Assembly (NCBI GenBank): GCA_052145775.1
Contig: JBKQNY010000178.1
Span: forward strand, 1 to 26,637
Length of the DNA: 26,637 bases
Source of the DNA: CAVYPR01 sp052145775
Lineage (GTDB): Bacteria; Actinomycetota; Acidimicrobiia; Acidimicrobiales; RAAP-2
Direction: 5' to 3'
Both the position numbers and the translations under genes were made by a program. The notes beneath the pieces are model-generated. The model saw nothing but the letters and a program-made list of their open reading frames with translations. It did not search any database and was not told where the DNA came from. How positions within the stretch are numbered: position 1 is the first letter of the stretch; every line of letters starts with the position of its first letter. Positions 6,688 through 13,348 of this stretch are shown here, piece after piece.

Positions 6688-8046
6688 ATGGTGAGTAACG
6701 ACCCGCCGGGTGAGCGTCGATCGCTGCACTCCAGACACGGGCTCAGCCCTGAGGCCGAGGCGCATCTCGCAGAACTGGGGCGCCAGCTGCCCCCGCCGTC
6801 CGAGGAGGCGGCGAGGACCATGGCCGCCGACCGCGCGGCATGGCTGCGGCGACGCCTCGCCATGTGGTCCGTGGTCGTGGTGGTCGTGGTCGTGGTCGCC
6901 GGCGCGATGGTGCAGTTTTTCAGACCGCTGTCGCCACCCACGCTGCAGGCACGGCCCACGGGGATCACCGTCCCCGGGACCGCACCCGTGTTGCCCTGGC
7001 CCTCCACCGGAGAGGCCGCCCTAAGCGTGCCGAGTCTTGGCAGCTTGGGGCAGGACCACGGCACACGACCAGCGCCGATCGGCGTCCTGTCAGGGGTGCT
7101 GACCGCCTTCGTGATCCTGAAGGACCACCCGTTGTCCCCCAGCGGGGCCAGCGGACCCGTGATCGCGGTGACATCCCAGACCCTGACGGCATATCGAGCT
7201 GGCGTCGTCGCAGGCGAACCTGAGGTTCAAGTTTCCTCCGGCGAATCCCTGACCGAGCTCGACGCGCTCGAGGGACTCCTCGTCGCTTCGGGTAACGACA
7301 TGGCCACCCTCCTCGCCCGCTGGGACGCGGGGAGCACATCGGCCTTCGTCAGGAGGATGGACCTCGCGGCCGCGTCCCTCGGCCTCCGGAACACCCGTGT
7401 CACCGAGCCAAGCGGTGCGGACGATGCCACGACCAGCACGCCGGAGGACCTCATCCATCTCGCCGAGGTCGCGATGAAGATCCCGGTGTTCCAGCAGATC
7501 GTGTCGCTCGGTCAGGTCACCCTCCCGGGGGCCGGCCTCGTGTACAACCCGAACTTCGCCCTGGGTGAGAACGGGGTGGTGGGGGTCGACGCCGGGTCGG
7601 ACACGACTGGCGATGGCTGCTTCCTCTTCGCGGCGCAGAAGACAGTGGGTGGTGGAAAGGTCACCCTCTACGGTGCGGTGCTCGGCCAGCACGGTCCGAT
7701 TGGCCCCGACGCGGCGGCCGTCGATGCGGGTGAGACGTTGATGACGGCTGCCCTCTCGCACATCACGGCCGAGCCGGTCCTCCAGGCGGGACAGGTCGTC
7801 GGGAAGCTCTCCGCGCCATGGGGCGCGTCGACCCCGCTCACGGTCTCCCACGTGGTGACGGTCCCCGCCTGGCCGGGCCTCACCGTCCCGGTGACCGCCC
7901 GGCTCTCCAACCTCGCCGTGCCGATCGCGACCGGGACCCGGGTCGGCTGGCTCCGGATCCACCGGGGACCCCGTGTCAGCGAGGTAGCGCTGTACACCTC
8001 CGCTCCGCTTCGCGGGCCATCGTGGTTCTGGCGACTGACGCGGTGA
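6688..8046 (+). CDS. Membrane-anchored D,D-carboxypeptidase homologue, catalytic residues lost
   Basis: 452 residues. A cytoplasmic N-terminus of about 58 residues precedes one membrane segment (about 60-78, nine consecutive Val), followed by an extracellular domain resembling peptidase S11 (DacA/DacB1 type). The alignment anchors are good: PIGVLSGVLTAFVILKDHPL matches the S11 block that normally reads P-I-A-S-x-x-K; SGN (201-203) matches the SxN motif; and GVDAGSDTTGDGC (299-311) matches the block with the KTG motif. However, the catalytic Ser is Val133, the Lys of SxxK is Gly136, and KTG is DAG (301-303). No other SxxK exists in the protein. A C-terminal beta domain follows (about 370-452). 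It is therefore probably a non-catalytic cell-wall or peptidoglycan-binding protein. The start has no Shine-Dalgarno but has a -10 element suited to a leaderless transcript. Confidence 0.85.
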   Translation: MVSNDPPGERRSLHSRHGLSPEAEAHLAELGRQLPPPSEEAARTMAADRAAWLRRRLAMWSVVVVVVVVVAGAMVQFFRPLSPPTLQARPTGITVPGTAPVLPWPSTGEAALSVPSLGSLGQDHGTRPAPIGVLSGVLTAFVILKDHPLSPSGASGPVIAVTSQTLTAYRAGVVAGEPEVQVSSGESLTELDALEGLLVASGNDMATLLARWDAGSTSAFVRRMDLAAASLGLRNTRVTEPSGADDATTSTPEDLIHLAEVAMKIPVFQQIVSLGQVTLPGAGLVYNPNFALGENGVVGVDAGSDTTGDGCFLFAAQKTVGGGKVTLYGAVLGQHGPIGPDAAAVDAGETLMTAALSHITAEPVLQAGQVVGKLSAPWGASTPLTVSHVVTVPAWPGLTVPVTARLSNLAVPIATGTRVGWLRIHRGPRVSEVALYTSAPLRGPSWFWRLTR

Positions 8047-8099
8047 CCCGCCGGCGGTGACGTTGCACGATTGCCTTGCGGACGTGTCGGGGCCCGGCG

Positions 8100-8250
8100 T
8101 GCTCCGTGCTCCGCCTCAACCCGGTCCCAGAAGGCCGCCACCCGCCCGGTTCGTAGAGTCGGTAGCCAGTCGCAGCACCCCGCGCCCGTCGTAGAGGCGG
8201 AGGGCCTTGGTCCAAAGCCTCGGCCCGACGGCGAACTCCCCGATGGTCAT
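8100..8250 (-). pseudogene. Remnant of a MerR-family regulator (frameshifted)
   Basis: On the minus strand, from an ATG at 8250, MTIGEFAVGPRLWTKALRLY then DGRGVL reads like the N-terminal winged helix of TipA/BltR-type MerR proteins (consensus M-TIGEFA...SPKALRLYDE-GLL). The expected next block (R-x-D-P-x-TGYR-YEP) then appears in another frame as ATGYRLYEPGG (about 8137-8170). Several codons are missing between the two. Nothing recognisable follows, so both a frameshift and the loss of the effector domain are likely. Coordinates are approximate. The rest of 8047-8364 holds no gene that I can support. Confidence 0.6.
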
Positions 8251-8364
8251 GAGCTCCACGACCGCTCCCACGCTCGCTGCCGCATCTAGCGGCCCGTCTG
8301 GTGCTTCCTTTCGGGGGAGGGTCAAGGGCGGCACCGGCCCCCCCAGCGCGTGGGATCAACTTGA

Positions 8365-8967
8365 ATGAGGACTGTGCCCGCCTTCGACGGCAACGAGTAC
8401 CAGGCGCGCTTCGACGACTTGGCGCAGCGGGGCGTCGACGTCAACGGGGAGGCCGACCTCGTGCGGTCCCTCCATCCCCACTCGGCCCTCGACGCCGGCT
8501 GCGGCACCGGCCGCGTCGCCGTTGAGCTGGCCCGCCACGGCATCGAGGTGGTCGGCGTCGACATCGATGGGTCGATGCTCTCGGTGGCCCGCACGCGCGC
8601 ACCGGACCTCGATTGGGTCCAGGCCGACCTGTCGGCCCTGGAGCTTGGCCGCCGCTTCGACGTGGTCGTACTCGCCGGGAACGTGCCGATCTTCTGCCCC
8701 GAACAGGCGCGCCCGGACCTGATCGCGTCTTGCGCCGCCCACGTGTCACCTGGGGGATTCCTTGTCGCCGGATTCCAGCTCGACCGGGGGTACGCACTGG
8801 ACGACTGGGACCGGGGCTGTCGCGAGGCCGGCCTGGTGCTGGTGGAGCGATGGTCGACCTGGGACCGCGCCCCCTTCGGGCCGGGGGACGCCTACGCCGT
8901 CTCACTGCACCGACACGACGGCCGCCCGGGCCCTGCCCGGCGCGGTGGTGTTGCCCCCCGGTCGTAG
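8365..8967 (+). CDS. Class I SAM-dependent methyltransferase
   Basis: 200 residues. The SAM-binding motif I is ALDAGCGTGRVAVELA (core D43-A-G-C-G-T-G49), followed by VVGVDIDGSML (motif II acid) and a WVQADLSAL/FDVVVLAGNV stretch (motifs III/IV), the order of class I Rossmann methyltransferases. The protein resembles small-molecule methyltransferases with a single Rossmann domain of about 200 residues. The acceptor cannot be predicted. The ATG at 8365 has only a weak upstream purine run; a GTG at 8374, preceded by GAGGA, is a possible alternative. The gene appears monocistronic: on its left is non-coding sequence with a MerR remnant, and on its right the cobalamin riboswitch leader. Confidence 0.88.
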   Translation: MRTVPAFDGNEYQARFDDLAQRGVDVNGEADLVRSLHPHSALDAGCGTGRVAVELARHGIEVVGVDIDGSMLSVARTRAPDLDWVQADLSALELGRRFDVVVLAGNVPIFCPEQARPDLIASCAAHVSPGGFLVAGFQLDRGYALDDWDRGCREAGLVLVERWSTWDRAPFGPGDAYAVSLHRHDGRPGPARRGGVAPRS

Positions 8968-9059
8968 TTCCGCCGTCCGGCGAACGCGCTCCAGTCCTGG
9001 TGCAACTCCTGCCGAAGTGGGGCGGGTGAGACCCTTCTCCCCACTGCTCGGCGACGGTC

Positions 9060-9190
9060 GCTCTGCTAGGTTTCCCTCAGCACAATTCACGCCACCTCTC
9101 GGGGAAGCCGGTCGAACTCCGGCGCTGGTCCGCAACCGTGGGTGGGGGGTCGACCGCCGACCGCCCCACGAGCCGGGATACCGCAGCGGT
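9060..9190 (+). promoter_or_regulatory. Cobalamin (B12) riboswitch
   Basis: GGGAAGCCGGT (9102-9112) followed by CCGGCG (9119-9124) is the conserved GGGAAgcCGGTG...CCGGcg helix of the cobalamin aptamer. CCGCAACCGTG (9130-9140) stands where CCGCCACTGT is expected. A variable GC stem of about 30 bases follows, and then AGCCGGGATACCGC (9171-9184), the B12-box equivalent of AGYCGGNATACCG. The order and spacing are those of the aptamer; the outer boundaries are estimated. Cobalamin binding normally switches the downstream genes off. The downstream operon (surface proteins plus ECF transporter) fits corrinoid uptake. Sequence from 8968 to 9059 has no other recognised feature. Confidence 0.88.
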
Positions 9191-9246
9191 GCGTTGTTGA
9201 GCTCCCACACCGTCGAGAAATGCGGACAGGGGCTCGGTCGGCCACA

Positions 9247-9290
9247 GCACCGTGATGCGGTGCAGGGGTTTCCGGGGCCTGTCCCGGAAA
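9247..9290 (+). promoter_or_regulatory. Riboswitch expression-platform hairpins
   Basis: Two stems lie between the aptamer and the start codon at 9301: GCACCG/CGGTGC (9247-9252 with 9258-9263) and a perfect 8-bp TTTCCGGG/CCCGGAAA (9269-9276 with 9283-9290). The Shine-Dalgarno GAGGA (9292-9296) begins right after the second stem. There is no U-tract, so control of translation initiation is more likely than transcription termination. Confidence 0.55.
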
Positions 9291-9300
9291 CGAGGACACC

Positions 9301-11187
9301 ATGCGCATCGCGCTCTTGGCCAGGATCCTGGCCACCGCCCTCGGTGTGGCCCTGGTGGTCGCCGCGGCACCGACGATCGCCACCGCCTCACCGAACCCCG
9401 CAACCGTGACCGCGGCCAGCGCCGCGGTGGGCCCGCAGAACCAGGCGGCCCGATCCGGTGCCGAGTGGCTCGTCGGCCAGGTGAACGCACAGGGGTACGT
9501 GCCCACAGCGACAACACCGGCCAAGCCGGACCTGTCGTCCACCGCCCAGATCCCCCTCGCCCTGGCCGCGGCCAACGTGGCCCCGGCGACGGCCCGGCGG
9601 ATGGCGGGCTACCTGGCCGGCCAGGTCCAGGCCTACGTCACACAAGGCGGCTCCGACGGCTCCAGCCAGCTCGCCCTCCTCATCCTCGACGCCCACGCTC
9701 TCGGGCTGAACCCCGCGTCCTTCGGGGGGACCGACCTGGTCTCCAGGCTCCTGGCCACCCAGCAGACCAGCGGGACCGACAAGGGCCTCTTCGGCGCACA
9801 GTCCCCCACCTACACAGCCACCTACCGCCAGGGGCTGAGCCTGGCCGCCCTGGCCGCGGTGGGCGACACCGCGGGGACACAGATCTCGGCCGCGGTGGCC
9901 TGGCTCACCGCCCAGCAGTGTCCCGAAGGCGGGTGGTCGAGCTACCGGGCGACACTCGGCTGCACGGTCACACCGACGACATTCCTCGGACCCGACACCA
10001 ACTCGACGGCGCTCGCCGTCGAGGGCCTGGCGGCCCAAGGCGCCCTCACCCCGGTCAACACGGCGGCGGCGACCGGCTTCTTGGAGGACGCCCAGGACAC
10101 AGACGGCGGGTGGGGGCTGTTCCCCAATACCCAGAGCGTGGCGGGGGTGAGCGACCCGGACTCCACCTCGCTCGTGGTCCAGTCGCTGCTGGCCATGGGG
10201 CTCTCGCCCACAGCGCCCCAGTTCGCCAAGGCCGGCGGGGCCCCGGTCCCCTATATCGACTCCCAGCAGGTGACCAGCGGCACGGGTGCCGGAGCCTTCG
10301 TCTTCCCGGTGGCGGCCGGGGGGTCGGGGACGCCCGACGTCCTCGCCACCTACCAGGCGGTCCCCGCCCTCGCCGGCCTGGCCCTGCCCTTCGGCGCCTC
10401 GGGCGGCTCGTACTGGCTGGCCGGGAGCGACGGGGGCGTCTTCGCACTCGGACAGGCCGGCTACTACGGCTCCCTGCCGGCCCGGGGGGTGCACGTCACC
10501 GACATCACGGCGATGGCGCCCGCGCCCGACGGACGCGGCTACCTGCTCGCTGGGTCGGACGGCGGCGTCTACGCCTTCGGCGATGCCACCTTCGACGGGT
10601 CGCTCCCGGGCCTCGGGATCAGCGTCCACGACGTGGTGGGCGCGGCCAGCACCCCCGATGGGGCGGGCTACTGGCTGGTCGGGGCCGACGGCGGCGTCTA
10701 CGCCTTCGGCGACGCCCGCTACTGCGGGTCGGTGCCGGGACTCGGCGTCACCACCGACGGCATCGTCGCCCTGTTGGCCACCCCTGACGGCCGCGGTTAC
10801 TGGCTGGTGGGCGCGGACGGCGGGGTCTTCGCCTTCGGTGACGCCCGCTACTTCGGCTCGCTGCCGGCACTCCATGCCAGCGTGGACGACGTCGTGGGAG
10901 CCACGGCCTCGCCGGACGGTCGCGGCTACCTGCTGACCGGGGCCGACGGGGGGGTCTTCGCCTTCGGTGACGCCACCTTCGACGGGTCGCTCCCGGGGCT
11001 CGGGGCCTCGGTGCATGACGTGCACGGGTCGAGCGCGACCCCGGACGGCGCGGGCTACGTCATGGCCGGGTCCGACGGCGGGGTCTTCGCCTTCGGTGAC
11101 GCCACGTTCCCGGGATCGCTAGCCGCAACCCCACTGGCCGCGCCCGTCGTGGCGCTGGCCGCAAGCCCGGCGCGGTCGTTGGGGTGA
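9301..11187 (+). CDS. Secreted transcobalamin-like alpha/alpha-barrel protein with six propeller repeats
   Basis: 628 residues. A signal peptide (about 1-30, ending near ATAS) marks export. Residues about 45-365 form a helical repeat region of the prenyltransferase/squalene-cyclase alpha/alpha-barrel type: SGAEWLVGQV, SSQLALLILDAHALG, SLAALAAVGDT, AVAWLTAQQCPEGGWSSY, NSTALAVEGLAAQG, FLEDAQDTDGGWGLFP and SLVVQSLLAMG. In animal transcobalamin and intrinsic factor the cobalamin-binding N-terminal domain has this fold. Residues 371-628 are six 43-residue repeats ending exactly at the stop. As the first gene behind a B12 riboswitch and ahead of an ECF importer, it is best read as an extracellular corrinoid-binding protein. 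Catalytic motifs of real terpene cyclases (DxDD) are not seen. GAGGA lies 4 bases before the ATG. The ligand is inference. Confidence 0.82.
   Translation: MRIALLARILATALGVALVVAAAPTIATASPNPATVTAASAAVGPQNQAARSGAEWLVGQVNAQGYVPTATTPAKPDLSSTAQIPLALAAANVAPATARRMAGYLAGQVQAYVTQGGSDGSSQLALLILDAHALGLNPASFGGTDLVSRLLATQQTSGTDKGLFGAQSPTYTATYRQGLSLAALAAVGDTAGTQISAAVAWLTAQQCPEGGWSSYRATLGCTVTPTTFLGPDTNSTALAVEGLAAQGALTPVNTAAATGFLEDAQDTDGGWGLFPNTQSVAGVSDPDSTSLVVQSLLAMGLSPTAPQFAKAGGAPVPYIDSQQVTSGTGAGAFVFPVAAGGSGTPDVLATYQAVPALAGLALPFGASGGSYWLAGSDGGVFALGQAGYYGSLPARGVHVTDITAMAPAPDGRGYLLAGSDGGVYAFGDATFDGSLPGLGISVHDVVGAASTPDGAGYWLVGADGGVYAFGDARYCGSVPGLGVTTDGIVALLATPDGRGYWLVGADGGVFAFGDARYFGSLPALHASVDDVVGATASPDGRGYLLTGADGGVFAFGDATFDGSLPGLGASVHDVHGSSATPDGAGYVMAGSDGGVFAFGDATFPGSLAATPLAAPVVALAASPARSLG
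10411..11184 (+). repeat. Six tandem 43-residue (129-bp) propeller-like repeats
   Basis: Six consecutive 129-bp units encode Y-W/L-L-x-G-x-DGGV-F/Y-AFGDA-x-F/Y-x-GS-L-P-x-LG...PDG-x-G. The spacing is regular and the sixth unit ends at the stop codon. Six short beta-rich units suggest a six-bladed beta-propeller or a similar closed solenoid. This repeat type is, to my knowledge, abundant in secreted proteins of Acidimicrobiia. Confidence 0.85.
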
Positions 11188-12197
11188 GCGTCCGGCCACA
11201 CTGGCGCGCCGTGGGCCGCCTGGCCATGCTCGTCGGGGCCGGCACGGCGGTCTTCGCCCCACTGGGCGCCGGTGCGCTGGACCCGCTGCGGGCCGCCGCG
11301 GCCGACGTCTACGTGGCCGTCGTCATCGACTTCGGGGGTGGACCGGGGGCGCCCGCCAATGTCGTGCAGTGCGTGTCGGTGCCGGCGGGGTCGACGGACG
11401 CGCAGGCCCTCTCGATGGTCGACGACCGCACCACGGCCTACGCCACCAGCGGCCTGCTCTGCGGCATCGACACATATCCCCCCGACGCCGTGGCCAATTG
11501 CAGGGCCACCTCGGGCGACGACTACTACTTCTGGTCCTACTGGCACGGCAACGGCGGCACCTGGGTCTACGCCAACGACGGTCCGGCCGAGCAGGTCGTC
11601 ACCTCCGGCGAGGTCGAGGGCTGGCGGTTCCAGGATCCCGGGCCGGCCAGCCCGTCGGCCCCGGCGCCGGGTACGGCCCCCGACTTCTCCGCCATCTGCG
11701 CCGACGGGGCCGTCCAGACGACATCGGGCGCGGCGTCGGCTGCGGCCACAGGGACGGCCACGACACCGCCGAGCGCCACAGGGGCGACGGCCACGACCGG
11801 CGTGGCGGCCCCGCCGGCCACGGCACCCTTGGGTTCCGGCGACACGAGTGCAGCTGCGGGCGCCGGGGCGAGCTCGGGGTCGGGCACCGCGGCGGGCGGC
11901 AACGGCGGCGGATCGACGGGCACGGCCCCGGCCTCCACGGCGACGACGGTGGCGGGCTCAAGGGCGGGCGCGGACGCCGGGGGAGGCGGGCGGGGCGCCA
12001 CGTCGGTCACCACCACCTCAGCACCGGCGTCAGATCGGCCCTCCCGGCTACGGGGCGCGCGCGCCCTCGGGCGCGTCGGCGGGCCGGGTGGCCATGGCGG
12101 GGGTTTCCCCTGGCCGCTCGTCGTCACCGGAGTGGCCGTGCTCGGCCTGGCACTCGCCTCCCTCCTTCGCTGGCGTCGGCAGCGGGGCGCACTGTGA
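11184..12197 (+). CDS. Membrane-tethered DUF4430 (transcobalamin C-terminal-like) protein
   Basis: 337 residues from a GTG whose bases overlap the previous stop (GTGA). An N-terminal export segment (about 10-40) is followed by a single domain at about 42-150: VAVVIDFG opens it, Cys63, Cys93 and Cys106 may form disulfides, and the signature FWSYWHGNGGTWVY (116-129), then a GP and VEGWRFQDPG, matches the DUF4430 / transcobalamin-like C-terminal domain, in which a W-x-Y/F...G-x-W/Y block closes over the ligand. A Ser/Ala/Thr/Gly-rich linker (about 152-305) leads to one C-terminal membrane helix (about 306-330, PWPLVVTGVAVLGLALASLL) and a basic tail. The domain is thus held outside the membrane on a flexible stalk. 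In transcobalamin this domain and the alpha/alpha barrel form one protein; here they are neighbours. Family call by motif, not by search. Confidence 0.78.
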   Translation: MSVRPHWRAVGRLAMLVGAGTAVFAPLGAGALDPLRAAAADVYVAVVIDFGGGPGAPANVVQCVSVPAGSTDAQALSMVDDRTTAYATSGLLCGIDTYPPDAVANCRATSGDDYYFWSYWHGNGGTWVYANDGPAEQVVTSGEVEGWRFQDPGPASPSAPAPGTAPDFSAICADGAVQTTSGAASAAATGTATTPPSATGATATTGVAAPPATAPLGSGDTSAAAGAGASSGSGTAAGGNGGGSTGTAPASTATTVAGSRAGADAGGGGRGATSVTTTSAPASDRPSRLRGARALGRVGGPGGHGGGFPWPLVVTGVAVLGLALASLLRWRRQRGAL

Positions 12198-13348
12198 GCG
12201 GCCGGCGGTCGCTCTCCCCCGCGCCCAGGGCGCTGCACCCGCTGGCCTGGTGGGCGTGGGCCGCGGGCATGGCGGTGACCGCCATCAAGACCACCAACCC
12301 CCTGCTCCTCGCCCTCATCGCCGCGGTCGTCGTGTTCGTGGTTTCCTCTCGTCGGACCACCGCCCCCTGGGCCCGCTCGTTCTCCTTCTTCCTCCGCATG
12401 GGCATGATCGTGATCGGCATCCGAGTGGCCATCGAGGTGGTGTTCGGCCAGCGTGGGCTGCCCGGTCAGGTGCTCTTCACCCTCCCCCGCCTGCCCCTTC
12501 CCGGCTGGGCGGCCGGGGTGAGCATCGGCGGGCAGGTCACCGCCAACGCCCTGGTCGCAGCGCTCATCGTCGGCCTCCAGCTGGCCGTCATCCTCTTGTG
12601 CTTCGGGGCGGCCAACACCCTGGCCAGCCCTTACCGTTTGCTGCGCAGCCTGCCGGCGGTCCTCTACGAGGCCGGCGTGGCCGTCACCGTCGCCCTCTCC
12701 TTCGCCCCCGAACTGGTGGTGACCATCTCCAACGTGCGCGCCGCCCGGCGCCTGCGGGGACGGCCCGTCCGCGGAGTCGCCGGGCTGCGGGGCATGGCCG
12801 TCCCGGTGCTCGAGGGCGCCCTCGACCGCTCATTGCAGCTGGCGGCGTCGATGGACGCCCGCGGCTACGGCCGGCGGAACTCGGCGGGCGCGCCGCACCG
12901 CACCGGCACCGTGCTCGTCGTCGGCGGCCTGCTCGTGGTGGTGGTCGGCCTCTACGGCGTCCTCGACTCGGGATCGATGGGCGGGCTCGGCCTTCCGCTG
13001 TTCGCCCTGGGCCTCGCCCTCTGTGCCGCCTCGCTCCTGCTCGGCGGCCGGCGCCGTCCCCGGACCCGCTACCGACCGGACCCGTGGCGGTGGCCCGAGT
13101 GGGCGGTCGTCGTCTCGGGGGTGGCCGCGGTGGCCGGGATCAGCATGGCCGAGGCGCTCGGCATCCCCGGGGTCCAGTACTCGGCCACCCCGCTGGCGGT
13201 CCCGATGCTGCCGGCCCTCCCGGCGGTCGCCATCCTGGTGGGCCTGGTCCCGTCCTTCGCCTCGCCACCGCCGCCGGCAGCCGTACCGGTGGCGGTGCCG
13301 GAGCTTGCCGCCCCGGCGGCGCCGCTGGGCCCGGGCGGTGTGTCGTGA
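12194..13348 (+). CDS. ECF transporter T component (EcfT/CbiQ family)
   Basis: 384 residues from a GTG overlapping the previous stop (GTGA). Several hydrophobic helices are visible: about 15-50, 60-80, 105-145, 155-175, and two to three more after 240. Two basic coupling motifs typical of EcfT lie in the cytoplasmic region: AARRLRG (183-189) and MDARGYG (220-226), corresponding to the paired X-R-G motifs that dock into the ATPases. The T component transmits ATP-driven motion to the substrate-binding S subunit. A Pro/Ala-rich tail of about 40 residues is unusual but probably unstructured. The gene sits with its own ATPase and S component, a dedicated (group I) ECF arrangement. Confidence 0.9.
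   Translation: MSGRRSLSPAPRALHPLAWWAWAAGMAVTAIKTTNPLLLALIAAVVVFVVSSRRTTAPWARSFSFFLRMGMIVIGIRVAIEVVFGQRGLPGQVLFTLPRLPLPGWAAGVSIGGQVTANALVAALIVGLQLAVILLCFGAANTLASPYRLLRSLPAVLYEAGVAVTVALSFAPELVVTISNVRAARRLRGRPVRGVAGLRGMAVPVLEGALDRSLQLAASMDARGYGRRNSAGAPHRTGTVLVVGGLLVVVVGLYGVLDSGSMGGLGLPLFALGLALCAASLLLGGRRRPRTRYRPDPWRWPEWAVVVSGVAAVAGISMAEALGIPGVQYSATPLAVPMLPALPAVAILVGLVPSFASPPPPAAVPVAVPELAAPAAPLGPGGVS

Noticed and set aside
9067..9072. TAGGTT as the -10 of the B12-uptake operon
   Set aside because: It lies at or inside the 5' edge of the aptamer and no matching -35 is visible; the promoter is probably further upstream.
9301..10400. Terpene cyclase or prenyltransferase enzyme
   Set aside because: The fold type matches, but the catalytic Asp motifs of cyclases are not seen, a signal peptide is present, and the riboswitch/ECF context favours a binding protein.
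11272..13344. Long plus-strand frame leading into the ECF ATPase
   Set aside because: It is the wrong frame of the DUF4430 and EcfT genes (Arg/Pro-rich). The real ATPase starts at the GTG at 13345.
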